Assembly: GCA_027064095.1 (NCBI GenBank)
Contig: JAMOQI010000057.1
Location: 1-64,000, forward strand
Direction of reading: 5' to 3'
Source of the DNA: Bacteroidales bacterium
Lineage (GTDB): Bacteria > Bacteroidota > Bacteroidia > Bacteroidales > UBA1556
DNA length: 64,000 nucleotides
Numbering within the stretch: position 1 is the stretch's first letter; every line of letters begins with the position of its first letter. Shown in pieces: positions 31,511 through 40,931 of this stretch. The notes beneath the pieces were generated by a model, which did not search any database, was not told where the DNA came from, and saw only the letters and a program-made list of their open reading frames with translations. The position numbers and the translations under genes are program-made.

Positions 31511-32935
31511 TTATTTTCCACTAACAAATTTTAATAACTGGTCAATTCTCCCTATTTCAAGAAATGATGCACCAGCGCCTTTACCAAAGTTTCCAGCAAC
31601 AAAAGCAAGCATATCCTTTTCATTATAGTTTTGTTCTCTTTGAAGCTTTTTTATTGCTAGTTCAAGTATTTTAGTATGTGGTATATTTTCATTAATAGTA
31701 TCAGAATATACACCATAAGAAAGGGCTAAATATCTCATTGTTTCTTCAGAGTAGCATTGTGCATAAACAAGGGCATGACCTCTATAGGCGGCCAGACCAC
31801 GCACTGTATTTCCTGATGAGGTGTCAGCAATAATGGCTCTAATTGGCAAGCTAGAAGTAGCTTCCACTGCTGCTTTTACCATAAAAGCAGCTTTACGAGT
31901 GGATAGCAATTTAGTATCTATGTCTAAATATGCAGGAGAACTTTTTTCCACCTCCTTAGCAATAGAACTCATCATTTTAACAGCTTCTAAAGGATATTTA
32001 CCATAGGCAGTTTCTCCACTTAGCATAATAGCATCAGTGCCTTCGAAAATAGCATTTGCAATATCGTTTACTTCAGCACGTGTAGGACGTGGATTTTCAA
32101 TCATAGTATGTAGCATTTGAGTAGCTACAATTACAGGTTTTCTCGCTTTTACGCATTTGCGGATCATTTCTTTCTGAACTACCGGTAACTTCTGTGAGCT
32201 AATTTCAATAGCAAGATCTCCACGTGCTACCATTACACCATAAACATGCTCCAAAATGCTATCCAGATTATCAACGCCTTCTTTATTCTCAATTTTGGCG
32301 ATAATTTTCATGGGGCTTTCCATGGCGTCTAAAATGCTTTGTACAGCAATAACATCTTCAGGCTTTCTTACAAATGAATGTGCTATAAAGTCTAAGTTGT
32401 GTTCTGCAGCAAACCTGATAAAATCCATATCTTTTTTTGTTAAAGCAGGAAGTTTTATCAATGCAGATGGAATATTCACACTCTTATGCCCTTGTATTCT
32501 TCCATTGTCTTGTACCTCACAGATCAAATAATCATTTTCTTCTGCGATAGCAATAAGCTCCATAATACCGTCGTCGATAAGTATTTTACTGCCTATTTTT
32601 ACATCTCTTACAAAGTTAGTATATGAAACATATAAGCAGTCTTTAGTACTTTTGGTGTTGGGCTTTCCCTTTATTTTTATTCTATCACCACGTTTTACCA
32701 CCAAATCTTCATCCATTGAGTTGGTGCGTATTTCAGGGCCCTTAGTATCAAGCAGAATGGCTATTTTATTGGAAACAGCTCTAACATTTTTAATTACCTT
32801 TAGTGCGTCATCATGTGTTTGATGTGCTGTATTTAATCGTACCACATTCACCCCATTTTCGTAAAGGCTACGGATAAATTCTATATCACATTTTTTGTCA
32901 GATATAGTGGCTATAATTTTTGTCTTTTTATACAT
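31511..32935 (-). CDS. pyk: Pyruvate kinase
   Basis: TKIIATISDKK, LLDTKGPEIRT, MVARGDLAIE, ATQMLHTMIENPRPTRAEVNDIANA. Confidence 0.97.
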   Translation of the reverse strand: MYKKTKIIATISDKKCDIEFIRSLYENGVNVVRLNTAHQTHDDALKVIKNVRAVSNKIAILLDTKGPEIRTNSMDEDLVVKRGDRIKIKGKPNTKSTKDCLYVSYTNFVRDVKIGSKILIDDGIMELIAIAEENDYLICEVQDNGRIQGHKSVNIPSALIKLPALTKKDMDFIRFAAEHNLDFIAHSFVRKPEDVIAVQSILDAMESPMKIIAKIENKEGVDNLDSILEHVYGVMVARGDLAIEISSQKLPVVQKEMIRKCVKARKPVIVATQMLHTMIENPRPTRAEVNDIANAIFEGTDAIMLSGETAYGKYPLEAVKMMSSIAKEVEKSSPAYLDIDTKLLSTRKAAFMVKAAVEATSSLPIRAIIADTSSGNTVRGLAAYRGHALVYAQCYSEETMRYLALSYGVYSDTINENIPHTKILELAIKKLQREQNYNEKDMLAFVAGNFGKGAGASFLEIGRIDQLLKFVSGK

Positions 32936-33237
32936 AAAGAGATCTTTAATATTTGCGGCAAAATTAACTATTAATGGGTAAGGTTTTAGACGTCTTTTTA
33001 TAAAGTTTTGATAATGTTTTTGTCTTTTAGTTTAATTTGAGATGTTAAATTAATTTTAGTTATTATCATTGTATGTGATTAGAGCATTGATGACACGAAT
33101 ACAATTAATTATTACAAATCAGTGTTAAACTGTAATATCTGCCTTATATTTATTATATTTTGTGGTTTATTAATATTATAGGCTAATTTCATTCTTATTA
33201 TTTTTATTAAGTTTGCAATATACAAATAAAAATACTT

Positions 33238-33726
33238 ATGGATACTGTTTTAATTATAGTTGGTTTATTATTTATTTTAGCAGGAATTGTTGGTTGTATA
33301 ATTCCTGGTATTCCGGGGCCTCCATTAGCTTATGTAAGTTTGATTCTATTGGAATTTACTGAAAATGAGCCATTTTCCTTTACCTTTATGGTTTCATGGG
33401 CAATTATTGTGGTAGGAGTTACGGCATTAGATTATTACGTTCCGGTGTGGGGTACGAAAAAATTTGGTGGTAGTAAATATGGTATGTGGGGAAGTATTAT
33501 TGGTTTGATAATTGGTCTTTTTACTAGCCCTCTTGGTATTATTATAGGTCCATTTCTAGGTGCTTATATTGGTGAATTGATAGGCGGAATGAGAAATAAG
33601 GAGGCATTAAAAGCCGGTTTAGGCTCTTTTCTTGGTTTTGTCGCAGGTATAATTATGAAATTAGCAGTTATTGTGACTATTGCATATTATTATGTTATGG
33701 AGAGCTGGCAGTTTTTTATGGAATAA
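33238..33726 (+). CDS. DUF456 family membrane protein
   Basis: GIVGCIIPGIPGPPLAYVSLILL and glycine-rich TM segments. Confidence 0.9.
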   Translation: MDTVLIIVGLLFILAGIVGCIIPGIPGPPLAYVSLILLEFTENEPFSFTFMVSWAIIVVGVTALDYYVPVWGTKKFGGSKYGMWGSIIGLIIGLFTSPLGIIIGPFLGAYIGELIGGMRNKEALKAGLGSFLGFVAGIIMKLAVIVTIAYYYVMESWQFFME

Positions 33727-34329
33727 TTATGTTAGTCGTTTAGCAAATTCTAATAAACTTGAAAAACTATAATCGATAATATCTTTATTAATAACAGCTA
33801 TATTCTTGTCTCCAATAAAAACGGTTTTCATCCTAGCGTTTTTGCCAAATTTCATATCACTTATACTATCTCCAACCATTATACTTTTCTTAAAATCAAT
33901 TTCCGGGAAATCTAATTTTGCCTGAAGAGCCATACCTATTTCGGGCTTTCTGTTTTTACTATTACTATTAGCTAAATCAGGACAAAAATATATTTTGTTT
34001 ATTTTGCCTCCTGCTTTTACAATGTCATCATTCATTTTTTTATGGACTAATGAAAGATCATCAATACTCATTAGCCCTTTCCCAATGCCTTGTTGATTTG
34101 TCACTACTAATATTGGATAAAACAATTTTTTAAAAATAACAATAGCTTCCAAGCTGCCATCAATAAAAACAAATTCAGAGGGTTTTTTGACGTAGTTATC
34201 TATAATTCTGACATTTATAACCCCATCTCGATCTATAAATAAACTCCAGTCCTCCTTTGAAACTAAGTCTTTAATATCCAAGTTCTGTAAATTCATTTTG
34301 TGCTTTTTTATAATCTTCGGGAATTCCAA
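33727..34329 (-). CDS. gmhB: HAD-IIIA phosphatase, GmhB-like
   Basis: LFIDRDGVINVR, VVTNQQGIGKG, FCPDLANSNSKNRKPEIGM, MVGDSISDM; adjacent to gmhA and a nucleotidyltransferase. True start may be the internal MNLQNLD. Confidence 0.82.
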   Translation of the reverse strand: MEFPKIIKKHKMNLQNLDIKDLVSKEDWSLFIDRDGVINVRIIDNYVKKPSEFVFIDGSLEAIVIFKKLFYPILVVTNQQGIGKGLMSIDDLSLVHKKMNDDIVKAGGKINKIYFCPDLANSNSKNRKPEIGMALQAKLDFPEIDFKKSIMVGDSISDMKFGKNARMKTVFIGDKNIAVINKDIIDYSFSSLLEFAKRLT

Positions 34330-34978
34330 TATCTAAGAAATAATCTTCAAATTTAAATCCATAGAATGAAAATGAGGAACAAAACTTTTCGAAGACATCT
34401 GTTTCCAATGAGAATTTATTTGGTAGAGGGATTTCTTTAAAAAAATCTTTGGTAATAATGTAAGTTCCACCGTTAATAATGCCTTTTCCGGAAAAAACAC
34501 CTTTCTCAGCAAATTTCAGAATTCTGTTTTTATCATCAATAATCACATTGCCATATCTTTTTACTTCATCTACCAGTCTCAATGCTAATGAGAATTTGCT
34601 ATTATTTTTTTTGTGTTTTTTATATAAATCTTGTAAATCAATTTCAAATATTGTATCGCCGTTAACTACAATTGCCTCTTGAGTAAGTAACTTCTCAAAA
34701 GCTAATTTTATTCCACCACCAGTTCCTAAAGGTGTTTTTTCAATGGCATAATCAATTTCAACACCATTAAAAGAATTATGAAAGTGATTAATAATTTGTT
34801 CAGAAAGATAGCCAACAGAAAGGATAATACGTTTAATACCAAAGCTTTTCAGATAGTTAATTTGATATTCTAAAAAAGGCCTGTTATTTATCAGTGCCAT
34901 TGGTTTAGGAGTATCTTGTATCACCTTTTGAAGCCTTGTGCCAAAACCTCCTGCTAATATTATGGCTTCAGTTATCAT
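34271..34978 (-). CDS. hddC: Nucleotidyltransferase, HddC-like (heptose 1-phosphate NDP-transferase)
   Basis: AIILAGGFGTRLQKVIQDTPKPMALINNRPFLEY, VVNGDTIFEID; context gmhA/gmhB. Confidence 0.8.
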   Translation of the reverse strand: MITEAIILAGGFGTRLQKVIQDTPKPMALINNRPFLEYQINYLKSFGIKRIILSVGYLSEQIINHFHNSFNGVEIDYAIEKTPLGTGGGIKLAFEKLLTQEAIVVNGDTIFEIDLQDLYKKHKKNNSKFSLALRLVDEVKRYGNVIIDDKNRILKFAEKGVFSGKGIINGGTYIITKDFFKEIPLPNKFSLETDVFEKFCSSFSFYGFKFEDYFLDIGIPEDYKKAQNEFTELGY

Positions 34979-35547
34979 TTTGGGAAAAGTTTGGATTCAA
35001 CAAATTGGCAAATAATATGTCCAATCATAATATGAGATTCTTGTATTCTGGGAGTATCAGCTGAAGGTACATTAATAAGAATATCTGCCACCTCTTTCAT
35101 TTTTCCACCACTTTCTCCTGTTAATGCAACAGCTGTAATGCCTTTTTCTTTTGCAACCTCAAATGCTCTGATAATATTTTTAGAATTACCGGAAGTAGAT
35201 ATTCCAATAAGGATATCACCTTTTTTTCCTGCACCATTTATATATCTTGCATAGATTTCTTCATAGCTGTAATCATTAGCTACAGCTGTTAGATAAGAGG
35301 TGTTAACATGAAGAGCTTCTGCCGCTAAAGGAGGTCTGTCGTAATAAAATCTACCTGACAATTCTGCCGCTATATGTTGTGCATCAGCGGCACTCCCACC
35401 ATTGCCACAAAAGTATACAGAACCACCATTGCGATAAGTTGAAACAATTAGATTAGTAACTTGTTCGATGTTTTTATTTAGTATCTCTGATTCAATAATG
35501 CTTTGTTTTACAGCTATTGATTCAGAAATTATCTTTTTTATGTCCAT
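34975..35547 (-). CDS. gmhA: Phosphoheptose isomerase (SIS domain)
   Basis: VYFCGNGGSAADAQHIAAELSGRF, GISTSGNSKNI, QESHIMIGHIIC. Confidence 0.93.
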   Translation of the reverse strand: MDIKKIISESIAVKQSIIESEILNKNIEQVTNLIVSTYRNGGSVYFCGNGGSAADAQHIAAELSGRFYYDRPPLAAEALHVNTSYLTAVANDYSYEEIYARYINGAGKKGDILIGISTSGNSKNIIRAFEVAKEKGITAVALTGESGGKMKEVADILINVPSADTPRIQESHIMIGHIICQFVESKLFPK

Positions 35548-35590
35548 ACGTTATTAAAATAAATTCAATGCAAATATATAGTATTTTTTC

Positions 35591-35598
35591 TACCTTTG
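35591..35598 (+). promoter_or_regulatory. Candidate -7 element TACCTTTG
   Basis: TAnnTTTG match 27 nt upstream of the acyltransferase start. Confidence 0.4.
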
Positions 35599-35625
35599 TC
35601 ATTCACATATATTGAGTTTTGAAAG

Positions 35626-36474
35626 ATGTCTGAGCAAGTTGAAATAGGTAAGAAGTTTGTAGATATTCCAAAAATAATAGAAGATAAAAATCCAAGATTA
35701 GCAAAACGTTTACCACGCTTTGTAGTTCGGTTGATAGAGAAGATAGTTCATATTGATGAGGTGAATTATTATATTTATAAATGGCGTCATTTGACAGGCC
35801 TTTCTTGGGCAGATCAGTCTATCATTGATTTTGAAATAGATCTTACAACCAGTGGTGTAGAAAATATTCCTAAAACAGGAAATCAAATGATAGTAGCAAA
35901 TCATCCTCTTGGCGGTTTTGATGGAGTGGCTTTGATGAGTGTTGTTGGCAAAGTTAGGCCAGATATTAAATTCCCTGTTAATGATATTCTTATGAAGGTT
36001 CCGGGTCTAAAGCCATTGTTAGTTCCTATCAACAAACATGGAAGGAATAGCTATAATATTGAGCTATTGGATTTGGCCTTTTCTTCTGATGAAATGTTAT
36101 TATTTTTTCCTGCCGGTTTAGTTTCAAGAATACAAAAAGAAGGAATTAGAGATCTGGAATGGAAGCACACTTTTATATCCAAATCAATAAAATATAAAAG
36201 GGATGTGATACCGGTATTTATTTATGCATATAATAGCATGTTTTTCTATCGCTTGGCATATTGGCGTAAGAAGTTAGGTATAAAATCAAATATTGAGATG
36301 CTATTCTTACCAGCTGAAGTTTTCAAACAGCATAGAGCTAAAATACACATTCATTTTGGAGAGCTTATTCCATATACTACTTTTGATAATTCTAAAAGCA
36401 AGAAAGAGTGGGCAGCATGGGTGAAAGAAAGAATTTATAAAATGGCTGTGGAACAAGGTTTTAAACTTAAATAA
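35626..36474 (+). CDS. Acyltransferase (PlsC-like, lysophospholipid/ornithine-lipid type)
   Basis: MIVANHPLGGFDG (HxxxxD-like) and LLFFPAGLVSR. Confidence 0.85.
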   Translation: MSEQVEIGKKFVDIPKIIEDKNPRLAKRLPRFVVRLIEKIVHIDEVNYYIYKWRHLTGLSWADQSIIDFEIDLTTSGVENIPKTGNQMIVANHPLGGFDGVALMSVVGKVRPDIKFPVNDILMKVPGLKPLLVPINKHGRNSYNIELLDLAFSSDEMLLFFPAGLVSRIQKEGIRDLEWKHTFISKSIKYKRDVIPVFIYAYNSMFFYRLAYWRKKLGIKSNIEMLFLPAEVFKQHRAKIHIHFGELIPYTTFDNSKSKKEWAAWVKERIYKMAVEQGFKLK

Positions 36475-36494
36475 TATAAAATTTAATTAGGAGT

Positions 36495-37598
36495 TTACCT
36501 TTTAGCCTGACTTTCGTATTCTTTTCTGCTTATTCCGGTTAGGATAATTTCTTTGTTTAAAATAAATTCTCCAATTTTATTTTTTGGTAGGGTAAGTACA
36601 TATTTTCTACCATTTGTTGCTGGAATATACTTCTTTTTGTATTGTGGGTTAAGTTTTGAGATATCTCTTTGGTCCATTTCCAGCCAATCAGCTATTTGTT
36701 TGAAATTCATTTTCTCACTAACATAAACAGTATCATAATCAAAATAACTAATGATATCGCCTTCCGTTTTAATATTGTGAGCACTTGAATAGTTCATCAG
36801 ATAATTAATAGCAACAAAAGCAGGAACATAGTTTTGTGTTTCGCGAGGAAGATATTTTTTTATTTCCCAATAATCTGTTGAGGTTCCGCATCTACGGATA
36901 GCTTTATTTACATTTCCTGGTCCAGCATTATAGGCTGCTAGAACTAAGTTCCAATCATGGTAAATATTATATAAATCTGAGAAGTGTTGACAGGCAGCTT
37001 CGGTAGATTTATATATATTCATTCTATCATCAAGTTTGGAATTATAGTGCAATCCGTAAAGCCTTCCTGTACCGGGCATAAATTGCCATAATCCTAAAGC
37101 TCCAGCCCTTGACTTGGCTTTAGGATTTAGAGCTGACTCAACCACAGCAAGGTATTTTAGCTCCATTGGTAGCTGATATTTGTCCAACATTTCTTCGAAA
37201 AGAGGAAAATACAATTCTTGCTTTTTTAATGCCTTACTTATTAACTTAGGTCTTCTATTAGTATAAAAAAGTATCATCTTTCTTACATCTGCATTATACT
37301 GAAAACTAAAAGGACTGTTGATATTTAAAGTCGCAATACGCTCCATATAAGTAGTATCTAAATATGTTGGTATTGAATCTTCAGGGAAATTGTAGGATAA
37401 CTCCCATAAATTAAGGTCATTACTATCAGTATAGCAGCTAGTATAAATGCTATCACAGATTCTTAGTTCCGGAAAATCGGACCTAAAAATTTGCATATTA
37501 GTACTGTCATTAGGTGCTGCTTTACTCGGGTCGTTATGATTAGCACCCATTACAATAAGAAAGTTAAAAGAAAGAAAAAGTATTAATATTATTTTCAT
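36495..37598 (-). CDS. Lytic transglycosylase (MltD-like) with LysM-like C-terminus
   Basis: ELKYLAVVESALNPKAKSRAGALGLWQFMPGTGRLYGL; LVLAAYNAGPGNV. Confidence 0.94.
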   Translation of the reverse strand: MKIILILFLSFNFLIVMGANHNDPSKAAPNDSTNMQIFRSDFPELRICDSIYTSCYTDSNDLNLWELSYNFPEDSIPTYLDTTYMERIATLNINSPFSFQYNADVRKMILFYTNRRPKLISKALKKQELYFPLFEEMLDKYQLPMELKYLAVVESALNPKAKSRAGALGLWQFMPGTGRLYGLHYNSKLDDRMNIYKSTEAACQHFSDLYNIYHDWNLVLAAYNAGPGNVNKAIRRCGTSTDYWEIKKYLPRETQNYVPAFVAINYLMNYSSAHNIKTEGDIISYFDYDTVYVSEKMNFKQIADWLEMDQRDISKLNPQYKKKYIPATNGRKYVLTLPKNKIGEFILNKEIILTGISRKEYESQAKR

Positions 37599-37607
37599 AA
37601 AGAAATA

Positions 37608-37799
37608 CTATTTATCTTTTTTTTCTTCTTTTTCGTCCTCAGTTGCTTCTTTGGTCCCTTTTTTAAATTCACCAATACCTTTTCCTACACCTTTCATTAG
37701 TTCAGGGATTTTTTTACCTCCAAATAATAAGATAATAATTACTAAAACAATGATAATTTCAGTGGGGCCTGGTGAAAATAATAATATTGAATTAAACAT
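37608..37799 (-). CDS. tatA: Sec-independent translocase subunit TatA
   Basis: [42 protein letters not shown]. Confidence 0.95.
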   Translation of the reverse strand: MFNSILLFSPGPTEIIIVLVIIILLFGGKKIPELMKGVGKGIGEFKKGTKEATEDEKEEKKDK

Positions 37800-37897
37800 A
37801 GATTCTGAGTTTTAAATATATTCAACAAAATTAACTAAAAAAACATTAATTTTGATTTTTATAATTATAGCCTTATTCACAACTTGTTTTTAATAAA

Positions 37898-38350
37898 ATG
37901 GCAAAAAAATTAAGCATTGATATAGAGGAGGAAACAAATTATTTTGTGATAGGAATTAGCAGTACTTTAAAAGATTACAGACTGATGTTTTTCCTTAATA
38001 AGATTGATGATTTCGACTTTAAACGTGCCGAAACTTTTATATTTAATAAGAAAGACAAAAAATTTTCTTATTCTATGTATACCTATATTGATGAATTTAA
38101 TTTGCAGAATTTCTATTTATTGTCAAATAAGGTTAACTCTGTGAAACTTGTTCCAGACTACAAGCACTTCGATTATATTCTTATATTAGAAGGAGAATTT
38201 GAAGACGAATATGTTGGTGGATTAGTTAAAAAAATTAATTCGGTTTCCGGGGTTATGTTTGCTAGTGAAGTGAATTATAGTTCCATCAACAAAGTTCCAA
38301 ACCTGAGCCTTTCATTTGAGATGCATCTCGATAATATTCTTAAAAAATAA
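37898..38350 (+). CDS. IPExxxVDY family protein
   Basis: MAKKLSIDIEEETNYFVIGISSTLKDYRLMFFLNK and VPDYKHFDYILIL matching the family signature region. Confidence 0.85.
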   Translation: MAKKLSIDIEEETNYFVIGISSTLKDYRLMFFLNKIDDFDFKRAETFIFNKKDKKFSYSMYTYIDEFNLQNFYLLSNKVNSVKLVPDYKHFDYILILEGEFEDEYVGGLVKKINSVSGVMFASEVNYSSINKVPNLSLSFEMHLDNILKK

Positions 38351-38975
38351 AAGATTGTATTTAGCAAAATCTCCATATATTCTTACTAAAATTTCTCAGA
38401 AGTGGATTCATTGGGAAGTGAAGGATGTTATTGATACTATATTTCTTACTTTTGATGATGGTCCAATACCTGAAGTAACTCCAAAAGTATTAGATCTTTT
38501 GCAAAAATATAGTGCAAAGGCTACATTTTTTATGGTTGGAGAGAATGTGCAGCTTTATCCTGAACTATATCAAAGAGTTATATCTGAAGGTCATGCTGTT
38601 GGCAATCATAGTTTTAATCATCTAAAAGGTTTTTCTACTCCAAATGAGGATTATTTTATAAATATTGAGAAAGCTTCTAAATATATAGATAGCAGCCTGT
38701 TTAGGCCTCCTCATGGACAAATAAAACCTAGTCAAATTAAAGTCTTGAATAAGAGGTATAAGATTATTATGTGGTCGGTATTAAGTGGTGATTTTGACCC
38801 TAAGCTAAATTATGATATTTGTACAAAGAATGTTATCGAAAATGCAAAAAATGGTTCAATTATTGTGTTCCACGATAGTCTTAAAGCAGAAAAGAATATG
38901 TTACCTGCTTTAGAGAATACTTTAGTCTATTTTTCTAAAAAAGGCTTTGATTTTAGAAGTTTAAAGAATTTATAA
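38316..38975 (+). CDS. Polysaccharide deacetylase (NodB homology)
   Basis: FLTFDDGPIPEVTPKVLDLL, GHAVGNHSFNH, FRPPHGQ. ORF-track start is TTG at 38316 inside the upstream gene; TTG at 38355 (YLAKSPY...) is a plausible alternative. Confidence 0.92.
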   Translation: MRCISIIFLKNKRLYLAKSPYILTKISQKWIHWEVKDVIDTIFLTFDDGPIPEVTPKVLDLLQKYSAKATFFMVGENVQLYPELYQRVISEGHAVGNHSFNHLKGFSTPNEDYFINIEKASKYIDSSLFRPPHGQIKPSQIKVLNKRYKIIMWSVLSGDFDPKLNYDICTKNVIENAKNGSIIVFHDSLKAEKNMLPALENTLVYFSKKGFDFRSLKNL

Positions 38976-38984
38976 TACAAAATA

Positions 38985-40376
38985 ATGCGTGCCATTTATA
39001 CATCTACTTTGTTGTTCTTATTGATTTTGTTGACGCAAAATGGATATTCGCAAACATCAAAATATTCTTCTCAAGATAGTATTGAAGTTCACTATAATTT
39101 TATTGTTGCTGCTAGTAAAGGTGAAGTGAATAGCGTAAATGTATTTATCAATCTTGGAGTAAATTTAGACTATAGAGATGGACAGGGAGCTACTGCTCTT
39201 TTTTATGCTGTTAATAATGGGCATATAGAGGTTGTTAAGACATTATTATATTATGGAGCCAATACAAACCTTGGCACTTACGATGGTTATACACCTTTAA
39301 TGGCGGCTTCTGCTAATGGTGATATTGATATGGCTCAGTTGTTACTTTATATCAAAAGTACAAAATTAGATTTGTATGATAATAAATATGGTACAGCTTT
39401 GAATTACGCAGCATATTACGGCAATTATTTTATTGTTGATATGTTGCTTTTTTATGGTGCCAATGCAAATATTTTAGATAGAAATTTTAATTCTAGTTTG
39501 TATTATGCTGCTCTAAATGGAGATACTGCTATTGTTTCTCGACTCATTAAAGCTAAAACTAAGATTTTGCATCAGAATAAAGATGGAATTTCACCCATGC
39601 ATATTGCTATAATCAAAAATGATACTGTTCTTTTCGATTTATTTTATAAGAGAATTAATTGGGTAGATATAGAGTCTTCTACACTTGAGGATTTGGTTAA
39701 GGCTGCTGTTAAATTTGAAAATGTTTATGCATTGGATTCTTTGCTGAAGTTGGATAATAATGATCTTTGCCAAAATAAGGAAATTACAAGAATAGCTTAT
39801 GTTACAGAGAATAGAAAAGTGATTAAAACTATTAAAGATTTAAATTTTAAGAAAATTTACACTCCGATTTTTTCGGCATTTCAATCTAATTTTAGCACCT
39901 CTTTTAATGGCGATGATTATATGTGTTATATGAGTATTGGAGTCAGAGAATCTCGATATAATTTAGATTTTAATATACGCTATGGTACTAGGTTTAGCCA
40001 GCATAGTATTGTTAAGCAGCAAAGTAAGAATGTGTACTATCAACTTTGGGAGAAGAGACGAATTATAGGCGTACAATTAAGAAAGAATTTTCTTTTGAGT
40101 AAATATAATTATTTTACTATAAAACCTTTTGTGGCAATAGATTTTCAAGGACATTGGGGCAAATATAAAGGCTATTCTGAAGGTATTAGTCCCAATTTTT
40201 ATATGGTACCGGAAATGGGCGTCTCTTTTCAAAAAGATTGGTTGGTATTTGATCTTTCATATCAATATGCTAAGTTCGTATTGGAAGGAGTTTCAAATAG
40301 CAGAATAAATTTAGGCATTGGTTTTATGATTCCTTTTTACGATAAACCAAATATAGATAATGAAATATGGGAATAA
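38985..40376 (+). CDS. Secreted ankyrin-repeat protein with C-terminal putative beta-barrel
   Basis: Signal peptide; about five to six ANK repeats (GATALFYAVNNGHIEVVKTLLYYGANTN etc.); C-terminal amphipathic strands ending FVLEGVSNSRINLGIGFMIPF. Confidence 0.85.
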   Translation: MRAIYTSTLLFLLILLTQNGYSQTSKYSSQDSIEVHYNFIVAASKGEVNSVNVFINLGVNLDYRDGQGATALFYAVNNGHIEVVKTLLYYGANTNLGTYDGYTPLMAASANGDIDMAQLLLYIKSTKLDLYDNKYGTALNYAAYYGNYFIVDMLLFYGANANILDRNFNSSLYYAALNGDTAIVSRLIKAKTKILHQNKDGISPMHIAIIKNDTVLFDLFYKRINWVDIESSTLEDLVKAAVKFENVYALDSLLKLDNNDLCQNKEITRIAYVTENRKVIKTIKDLNFKKIYTPIFSAFQSNFSTSFNGDDYMCYMSIGVRESRYNLDFNIRYGTRFSQHSIVKQQSKNVYYQLWEKRRIIGVQLRKNFLLSKYNYFTIKPFVAIDFQGHWGKYKGYSEGISPNFYMVPEMGVSFQKDWLVFDLSYQYAKFVLEGVSNSRINLGIGFMIPFYDKPNIDNEIWE

Positions 40377-40810
40377 AAATTAGTAATAACAAGCTTTTGG
40401 TATTATTGGTAATTGTTTTAGTATCAACATCATGCAATAAGGGGAGTTTCGATGATAGTGATGTGGATTGCTATACCTACGATTATTCTGATTGTGAAAC
40501 TCAAAGACCTAGAGAAGCAGAAGTGGACTTTTTTTTTACTATTAATAATAATTTTAATTGGGTTCCTTTCGAGCTATATAAAGGCAATGTGGATAATGGT
40601 GAATTAATTCTTAGAGATACAGCATGGAATTCAAAAGTTACTTATGTTATGCCTATTCCAGAAACTTATTCTGTAAGAGCTATATATGAGCGTAATGGGG
40701 AAACTATATATACTGTTGATGGAGATCGATTAGATGTATTGTCGAAGCAGGTTTGTGATTCTATTTGCTGGACTATTAATGTTGATAATTTTGATTTAAG
40801 ATTACACTAG
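40367..40810 (+). CDS. Small hypothetical lipoprotein, Cys-containing
   Basis: VLVSTSCN lipobox; overlaps the ANK gene 3' end by 10 nt. Confidence 0.78.
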   Translation: MGIKISNNKLLVLLVIVLVSTSCNKGSFDDSDVDCYTYDYSDCETQRPREAEVDFFFTINNNFNWVPFELYKGNVDNGELILRDTAWNSKVTYVMPIPETYSVRAIYERNGETIYTVDGDRLDVLSKQVCDSICWTINVDNFDLRLH

Positions 40811-40898
40811 AGTTTAAATTGTTATATTGTTGATATTTAGAATGTTTAATTATGTAGATTTATAAATTAACATCTTCTAGTATAAAAGCAAAAAAAAC

Positions 40899-40906
40899 TA
40901 TCTTTG
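40899..40906 (+). promoter_or_regulatory. Candidate -7 element TATCTTTG
   Basis: TAnnTTTG match 25 nt upstream of the GH92 start. Confidence 0.45.
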
Positions 40907-40931
40907 TTAAATTTTATAATTTTGAAGTCAT

